A DNA stretch of 64,000 nt from Lytechinus variegatus (taxonomy: Eukaryota > Echinodermata > Echinoidea > Temnopleuroida > Toxopneustidae): the NCBI RefSeq assembly GCF_018143015.1, contig NC_054748.1:16681356-16745355 (forward strand). The letters are read 5' to 3'. Each line of letters opens with the position of its first letter. Positions within the stretch are counted from its first letter, which is position 1. Made by a program: the position numbers and the translations under genes. Below, one piece after another: positions 1 to 10,219 of this stretch. A model generated the notes under the pieces. It saw nothing but the letters and a program-made list of their open reading frames with translations, was not told the DNA's origin and did not search any database.

Positions 1-1367
1 TATCAATTTTTCTTGCCATAAAAAGGGTCCCGAGAAAAGGGTATTCTCAAAGATATATTGAAACTTTCTTTGGAAAGATCAGATTTGATTACAAACAATT
101 TAGCATCAGTGCATATTTTTAACTCGCAAAACAGAGGAGACGATCGGTAGAGGAAGATATTCCTCCCCGCGCAGAGCAATGAAACTCTGAAATTTCAAAG
201 GGCGGACGTTTCATCAAATGTTAATATCTCTAATACCCAATCGTCTCTTATTCAACTGATTTTCTAAGATTATTGAACTTCATTACAAGGAAAATAGTGC
301 GCATAAAATTGAAACTTCTGTGATTTATTGAAATTATCTATATAATAAAGGATGATTATTTTTTTTTTACTTATCCTGAAGCGCTTCATTTTGAATATAA
401 AGAAACTTAAGTGTCATTCAAAATTTCAAACTGAGGGCGCAAAACAGGACAGGAGATGAATGTATACAGGGAAATGACATGAAGTTTAATACAATTTGAT
501 TAAAAAAATATTGTACTTTTTTATTTAATACGACACGAATTCCATACCTTCCTCTTTTTAAATTAGGAACCTGTTTGCCCCCAAATTATGGTTGTTTATA
601 GTAATGAGCTAAAAAGTGGGAGAAGCTGACTTTATGGAGGTGACGGCAGAAACTGATATAAAGATTTTACCCGCTCGGAGCCGACCAGACCAGAAGTTGC
701 GCGATCAATTGAAAAAAAGATAACTTCATATATTTACTTCGGCCTAACTTTACTCAAATTCATGCCCTAATATATACAATTTTAACTTTAACTGGCAAGA
801 AGCACATAGCTAAGGTGGAAAAACAGGGTTAGAGAAAAGGTGGGGGAACAATGGAGAACTTCAGTGTTGTCATTTAACCGCGCGCAGCGCGGAAGCAAAA
901 TTCATATATGAATTGAGAGCAAGAAGAGTGAAGGAGTTTCTCTTTTAAGAAAAAAATAAAGAATAAAAGAAAAAAAAAACACAAAGCTACCTTTCTTCCC
1001 TTTCCTCCCTTCCCTTTTCCTTTTCTCCTCTCTTTTTTCCCCTTCTTTTTTTTCTTTTTGGGGACGTTTTTTTTTGGGGGGGGCGACCGCCCCCACCGCC
1101 CCCCCTGGCTACGCGCCTGCACATCAAGCCCACCGTACCCGTAGCAGACGATCATGAATTCGCGCTTTTTAGACGAACTTGTTTAGCTCTCAATATAGGA
1201 AATCGCTAAGACTGACAAACAAAATGGGAAGCAGATGGTCTATTGAGGTACAATTTAAAAAGTAAGACATTTGCTGACTCAGATGCCTTACATCACTGAA
1301 CACGACAAAAGCCAAGATGCGACTCCGTAGATAGCTCCTTGTTTGTTCGAAGAAGAAAAATATACAT
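1..1367. other. Intergenic, no gene seen
   Basis: No coding exon can be supported here. From about 885 to 1130 lies a low-complexity patch (purine-rich, then poly-T, then G/C runs ending in a CTGGCTACGCGCC motif) that looks like the end of a dispersed repeat. The short reading frames through it are compositional. It lies downstream of the minus-strand peptide gene. Confidence 0.5.
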
Positions 1368-1661
1368 GGGCGGAAATCCCACTGGGGAGAGGGGGTACGC
1401 GTCCCCCTACCCAAAATAGTAGGGGACACAATATCAAATGTCCCCCTACCATTATTGGTCTTTTTAAGATGGAAATACATCATTCAAAATCAAAATAAAA
1501 TATGTATTTTGGAGGAGATAACCTAACTTATTGGGTCATAACCTTGTTTTTTTGCTTGTCAAATTTATTCTGGTCGAAATGACCTCTTTTTTATGACCTC
1601 TTTTTGGCTCTTCAAATTTTCAGCCCCAGGTCCCCCTACCTTTGGGGAGAGATTTCCGCCC
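1368..1661. repeat. Foldback element with GGGCGGAAATC ends
   Basis: The ends are inverted copies: GGGCGGAAATC on the left and GATTTCCGCCC on the right, with matching CCCCTACC/GGTAGGGG stretches inside. The length is about 290 bp. It is a non-autonomous MITE-like element just downstream of the last exon of the minus-strand peptide gene. No coding capacity. Confidence 0.6.
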
Positions 1662-1698
1662 TTTGGACTAGTTATAGACACACATACGTTGCTAGTAC

Positions 1699-1788
1699 CT
1701 ACCTGTAAGCTCGGAGCATGTCCCATGCTCCTTGAATGGCTTCCCACCCGCGATCAAGCCAACCACCACCATCCTGCGCACCACTGGC
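1699..1788 (-). CDS. Last exon of minus-strand peptide gene
   Basis: Acceptor CTACAG precedes GCC AGT GGT. The exon encodes 29 residues including GGGWLDRGWEAIQGAW and ends in TAG. At the DNA level its start is an inverted match to the plus-strand exon at 12937 (AGTGGTNCGCAGGATGGTGG shared). The TAG lies within ACAGGTAGGTAC, which also reads as a good splice donor, so the true C terminus is uncertain. Confidence 0.6.
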   Translation of the reverse strand, partial: ASGAQDGGGWLDRGWEAIQGAWDMLRAYR

Positions 1789-3962
1789 CTGTAGGGGTAA
1801 TTGAGGTAAGAATAATAATAATAATATGCAGCATTTATATAGCGCTTAATACAAATGTATCTAAGCGCTGCATATATACTATTACCCCGGATTTAGCACT
1901 GCCCTGATCGGGCGCGTCGAGGATTCAAGGAATTCTTTCCTACCGGGTACCCATTTACTACACCTGGGTCGAGAGTGGCAAATGTAGATAAACACCTTGC
2001 CAAAGGACGCTAGTGCTGCGGTGGGATTTGAACCCCGGACCTTGTGGTTCAAAGTCCGAAGACTTATCCACTGAGCCACAACACCTCTACATGAATCATG
2101 AGCCTGCATGTGGGGGGGGGGGGGTAATCAGAGCAGCCCTCCTAACATCAGTTTACCATGGATAGTGCAACGGGCTCGACCATCAATAGCCTGGTATTTC
2201 TCCGATTTCGAAACCAGTCACCTGTTCTCAAGAGATTGCCCCAAACTCATTGAACTAATATAAGCCCCTCAAAAAATTTCTGCAACTCAGGTTTGAGTGC
2301 TAATAAATTTCTTAGTGTGCCATCATCATATGTAAAAGTGGTATCATTTGAAAGTATGATTATTCCTCTTTATGATCATGTGTTATTTGTAGTGCTAGTG
2401 TTGTCAAGAAATACACAGACATGATAAATATGCAGCAATGTAAGAAATGAAATGTTGGAAAATTCGTTGCCATATGACATGTTTGAGCACTTAAACTGCA
2501 AGTTTGAGCACTCAAACTGCAAGTTTGAGTAATAATAAATTCCTTAATGTGCCATTATCATGTGTAAAAGTGATATCTTTAGAAAGCATGATTATTCTTC
2601 TTTACAATACTGTGTCATTTTAAATGCTAGTGTTATCATGAAATACACAGACATGATAATACGCAGCAATCATGGCAATGTTAGAAATCAAATGCGTCGT
2701 TTCCAATAGCGAATTTCCAATTGTTTCGAAGATGGACCGAGTGCATTCACTGTCACCTGCATTTTGGAAATTCTATAAATGCATTTTGCAACATTTCACT
2801 TCTGACTTTTCTCAATGTTCAGGGTGATTACATAATCACAGCAAATGGCATGTCACTGTACAGAGGGATAATCCAGCTTTTCAATGATACCAATTTCATC
2901 TTTTAAACCAAAAAGATATCATCCCCCAAAACTTAGTTGCAAAACTTTTTTTGAGGGGTTTATAAGTTCGTCTTCAACCGTGCTGATCTTTTAGTTGTTA
3001 CTAGAAAAATAAAGGATAAAAGCTAGCTTGCATTTTTAAAGGGGAAGTTCACCCTGAAGAAATCTTTGTTGTGAAAATAGCAGAAAAAATAGTAAAAAAT
3101 ATTGGTGAAGGTTTGAGGAAAATCCGTTAAAGAGTAAGAAAGTTATTAGAGTTCAAAATTTTGGATTTGTGACGTCATAAACGAGCAGCTGCCCATGTGT
3201 TATGTAATATAAAATATATGAATTTCAAATTTTGTATGGTTCCTGATGACTTAATTTTGTTTTCTTTTCATGATCGGGTATGAAATGATTTGTCTATTGA
3301 TATACAAAAGTTACAGTAAAAACCATTTTCAATTTTCTGAGAAAATGACATTTCATTGATTTTTTACCATTCGCTATGTAGGAATGCTGCTCGCATATGA
3401 CGTCACAAATCAAATAATTGAAATTCTAATAACTTTTTAATTATTTGATGATTTTTTCTCAAACCTTCGGCAATATTTTTTATTATTTTTTCTGCTATTT
3501 TTACAATAAACTTTTTGTCAGGGTGAACTTCCCTTTAAGACATTGTCATGATTGTGGACATTCGGTTACTTGATTGGAACAATTTAAACACAGGCGTGGT
3601 TCTGGACTGTTTTTTTTTTTGGGGGGGGGGGGGTGGGGGTGGGCTTCTAGGGTTTTGATAAATTTTTACGTTGATTTATGCAATACCATGAAAATAGCAT
3701 ATCGTGAGCTGCACGTGGGAGACCTCAAAATCTCACCCCAACACACGCACTACATTACTGTATCTAAGCATTAACGGTAGTATTTTCGTAAGTAGGAAGC
3801 CACACATTTAAAAATGGCTAATCTTACCTCGATTTCCCTCATGTCTTCCAACAGATGTTCCGGACAGTTCCTGTAGTATTCGGAACCGAGCCAGTTAGCT
3901 GTAGATGGGGCCACCAGAAGGCCTGACATTATAGAGGCAATCACTATTATCGACATGTTCAT
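1699..3962 (-). CDS. Small secreted Trp-rich peptide precursor (minus-strand paralogue)
   Basis: Unrecognised gene. The coding parts are 3962-3828 (45 codons, ending GAG before GTAAGAT) and 1788-1699 (29 codons plus TAG; acceptor CCCCTACAG). They join in phase 0 to give 74 aa. The first exon encodes a signal peptide (MNMSIIVIASIMSGLLVAPS) and then a short segment with one Cys (NCP). The last exon begins ASGAQDGG and carries WLDRGWEAIQGAWDMLRAYR, an amphipathic helix with Trp on one face. The assignment rests on the plus-strand copy at 10.3-13.1 kb, which matches in signal peptide, SEY..NCP, IE at the splice site, SGxQDGG and the W.DR.WE...GAWD segment. The copy is shorter, losing the second Cys and the C-terminal tail; the stop overlaps a donor-like AG|GTAGGT, so a further exon is possible. 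The intron holds one SINE and two MITEs. Secretion is inferred; function is unknown. Confidence 0.6.
1812..2086 (-). repeat. tRNA-derived SINE with AAT tail
   Basis: Read on the minus strand it has a tRNA-like head (AGGTGTTGTGGCTCAGTGG as A-box region, GGTTCAAATCCCACC as B box), a unique body, and ends in an ATT microsatellite tail. A second copy lies on the plus strand at about 43750-43990 with strongly similar head and body. It sits in the intron between the two coding exons of the minus-strand peptide gene, immediately upstream of the last exon. Confidence 0.8.
2265..2958. repeat. MITE with CCCCTCAAAAAA ends and an internal duplication
   Basis: Terminal inverted repeats CCCCTCAAAAAA / TTTTTTTGAGGGG are flanked by TATAAG on both sides (2259-2264 and 2961-2966), a likely target duplication. 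Inside, a block of about 170 bp (starting GTTTGAGTGCTAATAAATTT, about 2290) is repeated from about 2520. Non-coding; it enlarges the intron of the minus-strand peptide gene. Confidence 0.7.
3037..3538. repeat. Long-TIR MITE (AAAGGGGAAGTTCACCCTGA family)
   Basis: The left end TTTAAAGGGGAAGTTCACCC is mirrored by GGGTGAACTTCCCTTTAA on the right. Similarity between the arms continues inward for well over 100 bp (both contain TTGTGACGTCA / TGACGTCACAA). About 500 bp, non-coding, inside the intron of the minus-strand peptide gene. Confidence 0.8.
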
Positions 3963-3988
3963 CTTTGATAGTTGGTAGCTATATAGAC
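3828..3988 (-). CDS. Signal-peptide exon of minus-strand peptide gene
   Basis: Acceptor TTCAGCAG, then 26 nt of 5' UTR, then ATG at 3962 and 45 codons to donor GAG|GTAAGAT at 3827. The encoded sequence is a hydrophobic signal peptide followed by NWLGSEYYRNCPEHLLEDMR and EIE. The plus-strand paralogue has the same exon layout, and even the first intron bases are alike (GTAAGAT-AGCCATTTTTA). The first ATG of the transcript context AAAGATGAAC is used in both copies. Confidence 0.7.
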
Positions 3989-4456
3989 CTGCTGAAGCAA
4001 ATACAAATCGACAAACCACAGAAATTCACCCTACGTAACTGGTAAGGTCCCCTTCCCCTAAAAAAATGATAAAGAACATTTCACAATTTCGCGGAACAGT
4101 GTAGGTTTTGTTTCTGAATGTTCGCCATCGTTTCCAATATTGCCCAGGTAGTGACATGTCCTGGGAAATCAGTACAGAAAGTTGCCGTACTTTAATCCAC
4201 TATCATTTCTAGAAAATGACAAACGGGTGCCAAGAACGTACTATATGAACATGATGAATGATGATGGTTTAGGAACGACAAAGATATCGACAGCGCAAGG
4301 TTCAGGAATGTCCGCATTGGTTAAGGAAGGGACAAAAATAAAAGCCCTATATTTTCTTTCTTTGCATTCTGCTCCTTTTCCTAACGTTGACCTGAGCGCA
4401 CGTACAACTGCAACTGTTCTTCGACCAGATACAGACCCTGAAAGGCAGTCTTCCTG

Positions 4457-4745
4457 AATAATAATAATGATGATAATAATATAGGGTATTTATATTGGGC
4501 TCATATCCATCTTGTTCAAGGTGCTCAAGGCGCTCCTATATTACCCGGCTAAGCTAGGCGTTCATAGCGCACACAGCTTTTTAAGGAATTATTTCCTACC
4601 AGTACCCATTTACCTCACCTGGGTTGAGTGCAGCACATTGTGGATCAGTTTCTTGCTGAAGGAAATTACGCCATGGCTGGGATTCGAACCGACGACCCTC
4701 TGTTTCAAAGTCTGAAGACTAATCCACTGGGCCACAACGCTCCAG
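4457..4745 (-). repeat. tRNA-derived SINE
   Basis: Minus-strand head GGAGCGTTGTGGCCCAGTGG with B box GGTTCGAATCCC, body including TTCCTTCAGCAAGAAACTG and GGCGTT, and an ATT-rich tail at 4457-4480. It belongs to the same broad family as copies at 1812 and 38522. It sits in the first intron of the minus-strand peptide gene. Confidence 0.75.
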
Positions 4746-4800
4746 ATGTGATTTAACATTTTACCGAATAATCAACGGGATAACGTAGAAACGATCTTAC

Positions 4801-4960
4801 CTGTTAGCAGCCTGTGACGTAAATTCTGGAGCGGGATGAAGTCTGAAACAGAATGGCCAAAAGTCCGTTGTTTTATTGACTTTTAACCGGAACCCAATCT
4901 TTACCTGGTATTTTGATTTAGTGCATATCTACTTTTGAAGTAATAGTAAGTTGTCCGGAC
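4801..4960 (-). promoter_or_regulatory. Core promoter and non-coding first exon, minus-strand peptide gene
   Basis: On the minus strand CAATAAAACA (TATA-like, about 4877-4871) is followed 33 nt later by an initiator-like TTCAGACTTCAT (A at 4844). A short exon then ends in CTGCTAACAG|GTAAGAT, with the donor at 4800. The plus-strand gene has the same order with nearly the same spacing and words at 10327-10403. Conservation of TATA-like box, initiator and donor between two diverged copies is the evidence; the exact start is inferred. Confidence 0.6.
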
Positions 4961-5119
4961 ATCATAAGTTGTTAGTACTGCTAAAAAATAAATTATGGTC
5001 AGATCACTTCCTATCCGAGAACTCTTCTTCATTTGGTTAGGACAGGAAGTGTATGGGTGTTACAAATATCTTTGTTTTCTACTTTCTTATTAGCGTCATA
5101 AAAGTTAAGATTTGATAGC

Positions 5120-5260
5120 TTCTTTTCGTACTTGTATTGGCTATCCACCGGAACTCCATCTTGGATTGACATTTTCAGGACCTGCCCCCTCCAAAAGTAC
5201 ATAAGATTTAGTCCGGAAACTGGATGAGCTGATAAAACTGTTCAAACAAATTATGAACAT
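5120..5260 (-). promoter_or_regulatory. Diverged extra copy of the peptide-gene promoter module
   Basis: Read on the minus strand it contains TTTTATCAGCTCATCCAG, a CCGGACTAAATC stretch, GGAGGGGGCAGGTCCTGAAA, ATCCAAGATGGAGTTCCGGT and AGCCAATACAAG. The same order of words recurs at about 9615-9725 and 9965-10075 on the plus strand and, more weakly, in the core promoters of both peptide genes. No gene is attached to this copy; it may be an enhancer-like remnant of tandem duplication. Confidence 0.5.
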
Positions 5261-5511
5261 TCTTACAGCGAATTTTGCAACCATGAAGGGTTGTTTTCAA
5301 GTTGACAGGGAAATGATGTGTATTCGGTTACATATTTAAATTTCCTGTTAGCTATATGTAGGCCTAAATTTCAGATGTGACAATTTAGTTTGTTTTTCCT
5401 TTGACATGGGTATCCTTTTTTATTTGTACTTCTGCTTCCCCGTTTATTTTCCTTATAGACATTATGTCTATGATATACATTGTATACGTATGTTGCGATA
5501 TGAGAAAGTAT

Positions 5512-5618
5512 GATTCAATTCAATTCTTTTATTTCATTTCCATTCAAAACATAATACAAAGTAATATAAAGCAATACAAATCAAGTACAACTTTATAGAA
5601 GGGTATTCCTACTTCAGG
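5512..5618 (-). repeat. LINE/retroposon 3' end fragment with GAATT tail
   Basis: On the minus strand it reads AGAAT(G/A)CCCTTCT, a TTTGTATT-rich stretch, TTTTGAATGGAAATGAAATAAA and a short (GAATT)n tail. A plus-strand copy occurs at about 16262-16378. The polyadenylation-like AATAAA and short tandem tail suggest the 3' end of a non-LTR element; no reverse transcriptase is present. Confidence 0.55.
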
Positions 5619-5692
5619 GGCGTCGATCCATTTTTCAGATGGGGGGGGGGCACAGTCCTTAACGTTCCAAAGGCGCTGGATCATACAAGACA

Positions 5693-5733
5693 CCCACACA
5701 TACATACAAACACACACCCTCACATACACACAC

Positions 5734-5778
<45 letters not shown>
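5693..5778. repeat. (CA)n/(TA)n microsatellite
   Basis: Alternating CACA and TATA dinucleotides bordering the inverted tRNA-bearing repeats. Further TA runs lie at about 6680-6700 and 6824-6870. Confidence 0.9.
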
Positions 5779-5780
<2 letters not shown>

Positions 5781-6183
5781 GTAAAGAAATGGATGAAGAG
5801 AACAAAGGTAGGCGTAGCTTAAATCAAGGTTCCCCAGAGCTATCTACCCTTTGGAAAAATTGGTGATGCCGAAAAAATGTCTCTGCCGGGAATCAAACCC
5901 GGGCCCCAGCTTTGAACGCCGGTGCCTTAACCACTAGACCACAGAGACGGGTTAGTGGTAAGGGCGAGTCTGATCCAATTGACCGTCAGATAGACAGATT
6001 TTCGACACCATACCAATTATAATTTCCTTTGTCGGGTGAAGTTGGGTTTTGAACAATGACAAGCCGCCATGCCTCACACCAAGCCGCCATGCCACACACC
6101 AATTTTTCCAAAAGGTAGATAGCTCTGGGGAACTTTGATTTAAGCTACGCCTACCGTTCTCTTCATCCATTTCTTTACACAAT
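5779..6183 (-). repeat. Inverted-repeat element carrying a tRNA-like gene (copy 1)
   Basis: The two ends are inverted copies for about 90 bp (starting TTGTGTAAAGAAATGGATGA and containing CCCCAGAGCTATCTACC). The core holds a tRNA-like unit on the minus strand. A second copy, truncated at one end and in the opposite orientation, lies at 6305-6613, and an end fragment at 6750-6823. The three pieces share a flanking block (TTGCCAAAGCTGTTGTACAT). Possibly a tRNA-headed SINE that became a foldback element. Confidence 0.65.
5879..5948 (-). tRNA. tRNA-like gene, anticodon UCA (copy 1)
   Basis: Folds into a full cloverleaf: perfect 7 bp acceptor stem (GTCTCTG/CAGAGAC), 4 bp D stem, 5 bp anticodon stem CCGGC/GCTGG, loop GTTCAAA, and 5 bp T stem CCGGG/CCCGG with TTCGATT loop. 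A and B boxes are intact (TGGTCTAGTGG; GGTTTGATTCC here), and a T6 run follows directly. U33 and an UCA (opal-reading) anticodon are read; position 32 is G and the variable loop is short, which is unusual. It is embedded in a repeat, so it may be a SINE head rather than a working tRNA. Confidence 0.4.
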
Positions 6184-6304
6184 ATTTAAAATAAAAGAGT
6201 TGCCAAAGCTGTTGTACATGTATAGCCTCACACATATTTGTATACTGTCTCCCATACGTGTACTGTATCAAAGCACTAGCATTGTATCAAAGCAATAGCA
6301 TTGA

Positions 6305-6613
6305 TCCAGCTGAGGCATGGCGGCTTGTCATTGTTCAAAACCCAACTTCACCAGACAAAGGAAATTATAATTGGTATGGTGTCGAAAATCTGTCTATCTG
6401 ACGGTCAATTGGATCAGGCTCGCCCTAACCACTAACCCGTCTCTGTGGTCTAGTGGTTAAGGCACCGGCGTTCAAAGCTGGGGCCCGGGTTCGATTCCCG
6501 GCAGAGACATTTTTTCGGCATCACCAATTTTTCCAAAGGGTAGATAGCTCTGGGGAACCTTGATTTAAGCTACGCCTACCTTTGTTCTCTTCATCCATTT
6601 CTTTACACAATAT
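6305..6613 (+). repeat. tRNA-bearing repeat (copy 2, opposite orientation)
   Basis: Nearly the reverse complement of 5779-6110, from GGCATGGCGGCTTGTCATTG through the tRNA-like unit to TTTCTTTACACAA. Copies 1 and 2 together form a large interrupted palindrome about 0.8 kb across. A further end fragment at about 6716-6823 repeats TTGCCAA and AAAGAAATGGATGAAGAGAA. Confidence 0.65.
6439..6508 (+). tRNA. tRNA-like gene, anticodon UCA (copy 2)
   Basis: Same cloverleaf as the copy at 5879-5948, with canonical B box GGTTCGATTCC. All four stems pair, the discriminator base is A, and a TTTTTT Pol III terminator follows immediately. The anticodon loop is GTTCAAA. Two copies with the same intact fold and terminator argue for recent spread or retained Pol III function. 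Whether it is charged is unknown. Confidence 0.45.
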
Positions 6614-6663
6614 TTAAAATAAAAGAGTTGCCAAAGCTGTTGTACATGTATAGCCTCACACAC

Positions 6664-6696
<33 letters not shown>

Positions 6697-6822
6697 AATG
6701 TGTGAAGCTATACATGTACAACAGCTTTGGCAACTTTTTTATTTAAATATTGTAAAGAAATGGATGAAGAGAACAATTGTAGACGTAGCTTAAATCAAGG
6801 TTCCCCAGAGCTATCTACCCTG

Positions 6823-6868
<46 letters not shown>

Positions 6869-6904
6869 TGACTCATGAGACACAGACACGTATCTCAATA
6901 ACAA

Positions 6905-7600
6905 ATTAATGCGAGCGCGAAGCGCGAGCTTATTTTTTTTTTTTTTTAGTATACTGACAGGAAAAGCGTACCTGTTTAGAACTGTTTGTAGTAACTCATG
7001 AGGAGGATACATATCTCACTACACAGATAGTACGAGTGCCGAGAGTGAGCTAAAATTTCTTTATATTCTGACCTGAAACCTTGATATTCTAAGCATTTTT
7101 GGTACCAATGCTTAAGATTGGTATCTAAAAGAAGAATAGATGCGAGCACGAAGCACGAGCTGAACATTTTGATTTTCGATCTGAAAAAATGACAGCTTAA
7201 TGGACGTTTTTGATAAAGAACAAGATATATATCCAAGAAAAGATGATTGCAAATCAAAGCAGGAATTCTTTTGAGGCTTTAAAGTGAAAATGGGACATTT
7301 GAATTCACCTATTTAATCATGAAAAGTATGGGTTTTTGCTACAGAAATGATGCGAGCGCGAAGCGCGAGCAGGAAAAAAAACTTATATTCCAATCAGAAA
7401 AGCGGGCATTTTGAGCACAATTTTAATAAAGAACGAGTTGTGTTTCTCATTCTCTCTTGCTGAACATTACAATCATATCCGGAATTATTGGGGGGGCAAA
7501 ATGATATGTTTGCCCCCCCCCCAATATTTTCATTGGTGGTGCGATCGCCCCCCTGCCCCCCAGGATCGACTCCTCTGTCTTACTTCGTAAAACAGAAAAA
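6905..7600. repeat. Repeat region with GCGAGCGCGAAGCGCGAGC motif
   Basis: The motif GCGAGCGCGAAGCGCGAGC appears at about 6912 and 7350 and in a diverged form (GCGAGCACGAAGCACGAGC) at about 7142. Each is followed by an A/T-rich stretch and a block with a 'TTTTGATAAAGAACAAG'-type sequence, so the region is a loose tandem array that ends in G and C runs (7487-7560). A related motif is seen at about 58526. Non-coding dispersed repeat. Confidence 0.55.
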
Positions 7601-8035
7601 AACCAGTATAATATAGAGCATAAATGGAAATGAGGGGGATAAATTGACTGCTGAAGTACAACTGTCCAACGCTACTAGTTCCTGATTTTCATTTCAGTTT
7701 TATTACGCCGGTAAATCTTTCAGTTGAAAAAAAAGGTTTACATAGAGGCCGTTCATCACGATATTTTTTTTGAAAGAGCATAATAGGTAGAATGGAAAGT
7801 AAATAAGAAAAATAAAAGGAAACCACCACATCATAATTTTCCGTGAAATTCTTTCAGCTGAAGCTTTACTTTTTTTAATTTTTGCTTGCATTTTTTCTGT
7901 GGTTTACTCCCCACTCATCATGCTCATCTGCTACAATATGTATTTTCAATGTATCTTTTCTAGGTTCAGCTTTGCACCTTTAAAGGTGCAGACCAGATGC
8001 CACACTAGGGGTTCCATAACATTTGCTCCGCCGAC
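7600..8035. other. Intergenic, no gene seen
   Basis: AT-rich sequence with no splice-flanked reading frame or recognisable repeat. Confidence 0.4.
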
Positions 8036-8039
8036 AATT

Positions 8040-9070
8040 GCTCCGGTATAATTTACACACATTAATTGAATGCCCTTATGCAACAAACACAGTGTTGCCA
8101 CAGAGTGTTCAAATAGTTGACTATGTGTAAATTGTGTGCTAACTATGTGGTCACAGTGTTGTCACGGTGTGGGACTTCAGATCACACATTAAACCACATA
8201 ATTACCCACATAGTTGGCATTCCGAACACAGAGTGGCACACCTATACCACAGTGTTGTGTGCATTGAACTATGTGTAAATCCTATGTTCTAGTGTTGTCA
8301 CAGTGTTGCCACAGTGTGTTCACATAGTTGACTATGTGTAAATTGTGTGCTAACCATGTGGTCACAGTGTTGTCACAGTGTGGGACTTCAGATCACATTG
8401 TTAACCACATAATTACCCACATAGTTGGGTAACACAGTGTTGCCACAGTGTGTTCACATAGTTGACTATGTGTAAATGGTGTGTTAACTATGTGGTCACA
8501 GTGTGGGAATTCAGATCACACATTAAACCACATAATTACCCACATAGTTGGCATTCCGAACACAGAGGGGCACATATATACCAAAGTGTGGTACGTATTG
8601 AACTATGTGTAAACCGTGTGTTCATAGTGTTGCCACAATGTGTTCGTCAATGTGACAGCGTGGGACTTCAGATCACCCATAATTACCGAGATAGTTGGAA
8701 TTCTAAACACAGAGTGGCACATATATACCACAGTGATGTGTGCATAGAACTATGTGTAGTTCCTATGTTCTAGTGCTGTCACTGTCTGAAATATCAGTTT
8801 ATGTGGTTTTCCACATAATTTTCACATAGGTGGTTTGGTGAACACAGCATGGGATATTTTGAACTATGTGTACACTCTGTGTTCATTGTGATATAACCCT
8901 GTGAGCATGGTGAGGGTTCAGATAACTCACATACAACATCATCCTCACAGACTTGGCCTACTGAACACACATTGATTCGTATGCTTACCACAGTGGGATG
9001 CCGAACTATGTGTAAATCCGTGTTCATAGTGATATCAAACTGTGGGGTTTCAGGTTATGCATTAATTTAC
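8040..9070. repeat. Minisatellite-like array of CACATAGTT/AACTATGTG words
   Basis: Roughly 1 kb built from reiterated blocks: GGGACTTCAGATCACACATT, CCACATAATTACCCACATAG, TTCCGAACACAGAGTGGCAC, TTGAACTATGTGTAAAT and GTTGTCACAGTGTTGCCACA. Blocks recur irregularly about every 115-210 bp, decaying towards 9 kb. AACTATGTG and its complement CACATAGTT alternate, so the array has many short internal palindromes. It lies between the two divergent peptide genes. Confidence 0.8.
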
Positions 9071-9439
9071 CTTTAAATGTGGAAAGTTGAACGTACCAAA
9101 AATATCAGTTGATTACCGAATTCTTCTGCGCTGCACCTACGCACACACAAGCAAGATAAAGCATTTTGTCATTGTCGAAAATGCACTTTTCTTGCATCCC
9201 TGTTACTAAGACAGTATTGGTCAATTGTAAAAAAAAAACAGATTTTGTACAAAAAGTTTTACTACTTAGATGGTAGCTTGTGCAGTAAAACTAAAATCAA
9301 TCCATGAATGAAAATAATCAAGTAAAATCGCTGGGTAGGTCATTCCGCATATCGAAACATGAAGGGAAAATGATAGATATATTTTAACATGCACAAAGAA
9401 CAGAATATAGAAACAGAAATATGAATTAAAACAAAAATC

Positions 9440-10115
9440 ACGAGGAAACAGAACAACAATTAAAAAAATATCTAGGGGGAAACAGAACTATACAATTGAA
9501 AAAGAATCAAATTTTAAGGAACAGGATATTAAAAAGATACGTCCGTGTCAACTAAAGATCAATCCTTCAATGAAAATTCGCTCTAATGTTCTGTTGGAAT
9601 GGTTTAATCAGCATGATCAGCTCATCTATTATCCGGACAATATCGTTTGTATTTTAGGAGGGGACAGGCCCTGAAATTATCGATCCAAGATTGAGTTCCG
9701 GTGAAAAGTTAATACAAGATGTAAAAGAGGCCATCGGATCTGAACATTTATTTGAATGTTCAAAAAATATATATAAAATAATATATTTACGCGGAAACAG
9801 AACAACAAATAAAAAAAAATATCCAGGGGGAAATAGAACTATAAAATTAAAATAGTATTGATTTTAAAGGAACAGGATATTAAAAAGATACGTCCGTGTA
9901 AACTAAAGATCAATCCTTAAATTAAAATTCGCTATAATGTTCTGTTGGAATGGTGTAATCAGCATGATCAGCTCATTTATTATCCGGACAATATCGTTTG
10001 TACTTTAGGAGGGGACATGTCCTGAAATTATCGATCCAAGATTGAGTTCCGGTGAAAAGTTAATACAAGATGGAAAAGAGGCCATCGGATCTGAACATTT
10101 ATTTGAAGCTAATAA
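9440..10115 (+). repeat. Two tandem copies of a ~350 bp promoter-containing unit
   Basis: The unit with GGAACAGGATATTAAAAAGA, TACGTCCGTGT, AACTAAAGATCAATCCTT, AATGTTCTGTTGGAATGGT and CATCGGATCTGAACATTTAT occurs twice, 351 bp apart (compare CGTCCG at 9540 and 9891). Both contain the diverged promoter module TATTATCCGGACAATATCG ... ATTGAGTTCCGGTG. They lie directly upstream of the plus-strand peptide gene's first exon. Confidence 0.8.
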
Positions 10116-10219
10116 GAAAGAAGAAAACAAAGATATAATGTCACCGCATACACTCCATGCCCAATCCAATCGAAGAACAGTCCTCGCATGCAAGGTGATC
10201 TTATTCTAATTCTTCGGAG

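Noticed and set aside
874-1155. Lys-rich minus-strand open frame
   Set aside because: It follows a purine/pyrimidine low-complexity tract; no splice context or homology.
5401-5735. Short hydrophobic frames on both strands
   Set aside because: They overlap a retroposon 3' end and a CA/TA microsatellite; no splice signals or conserved residues.
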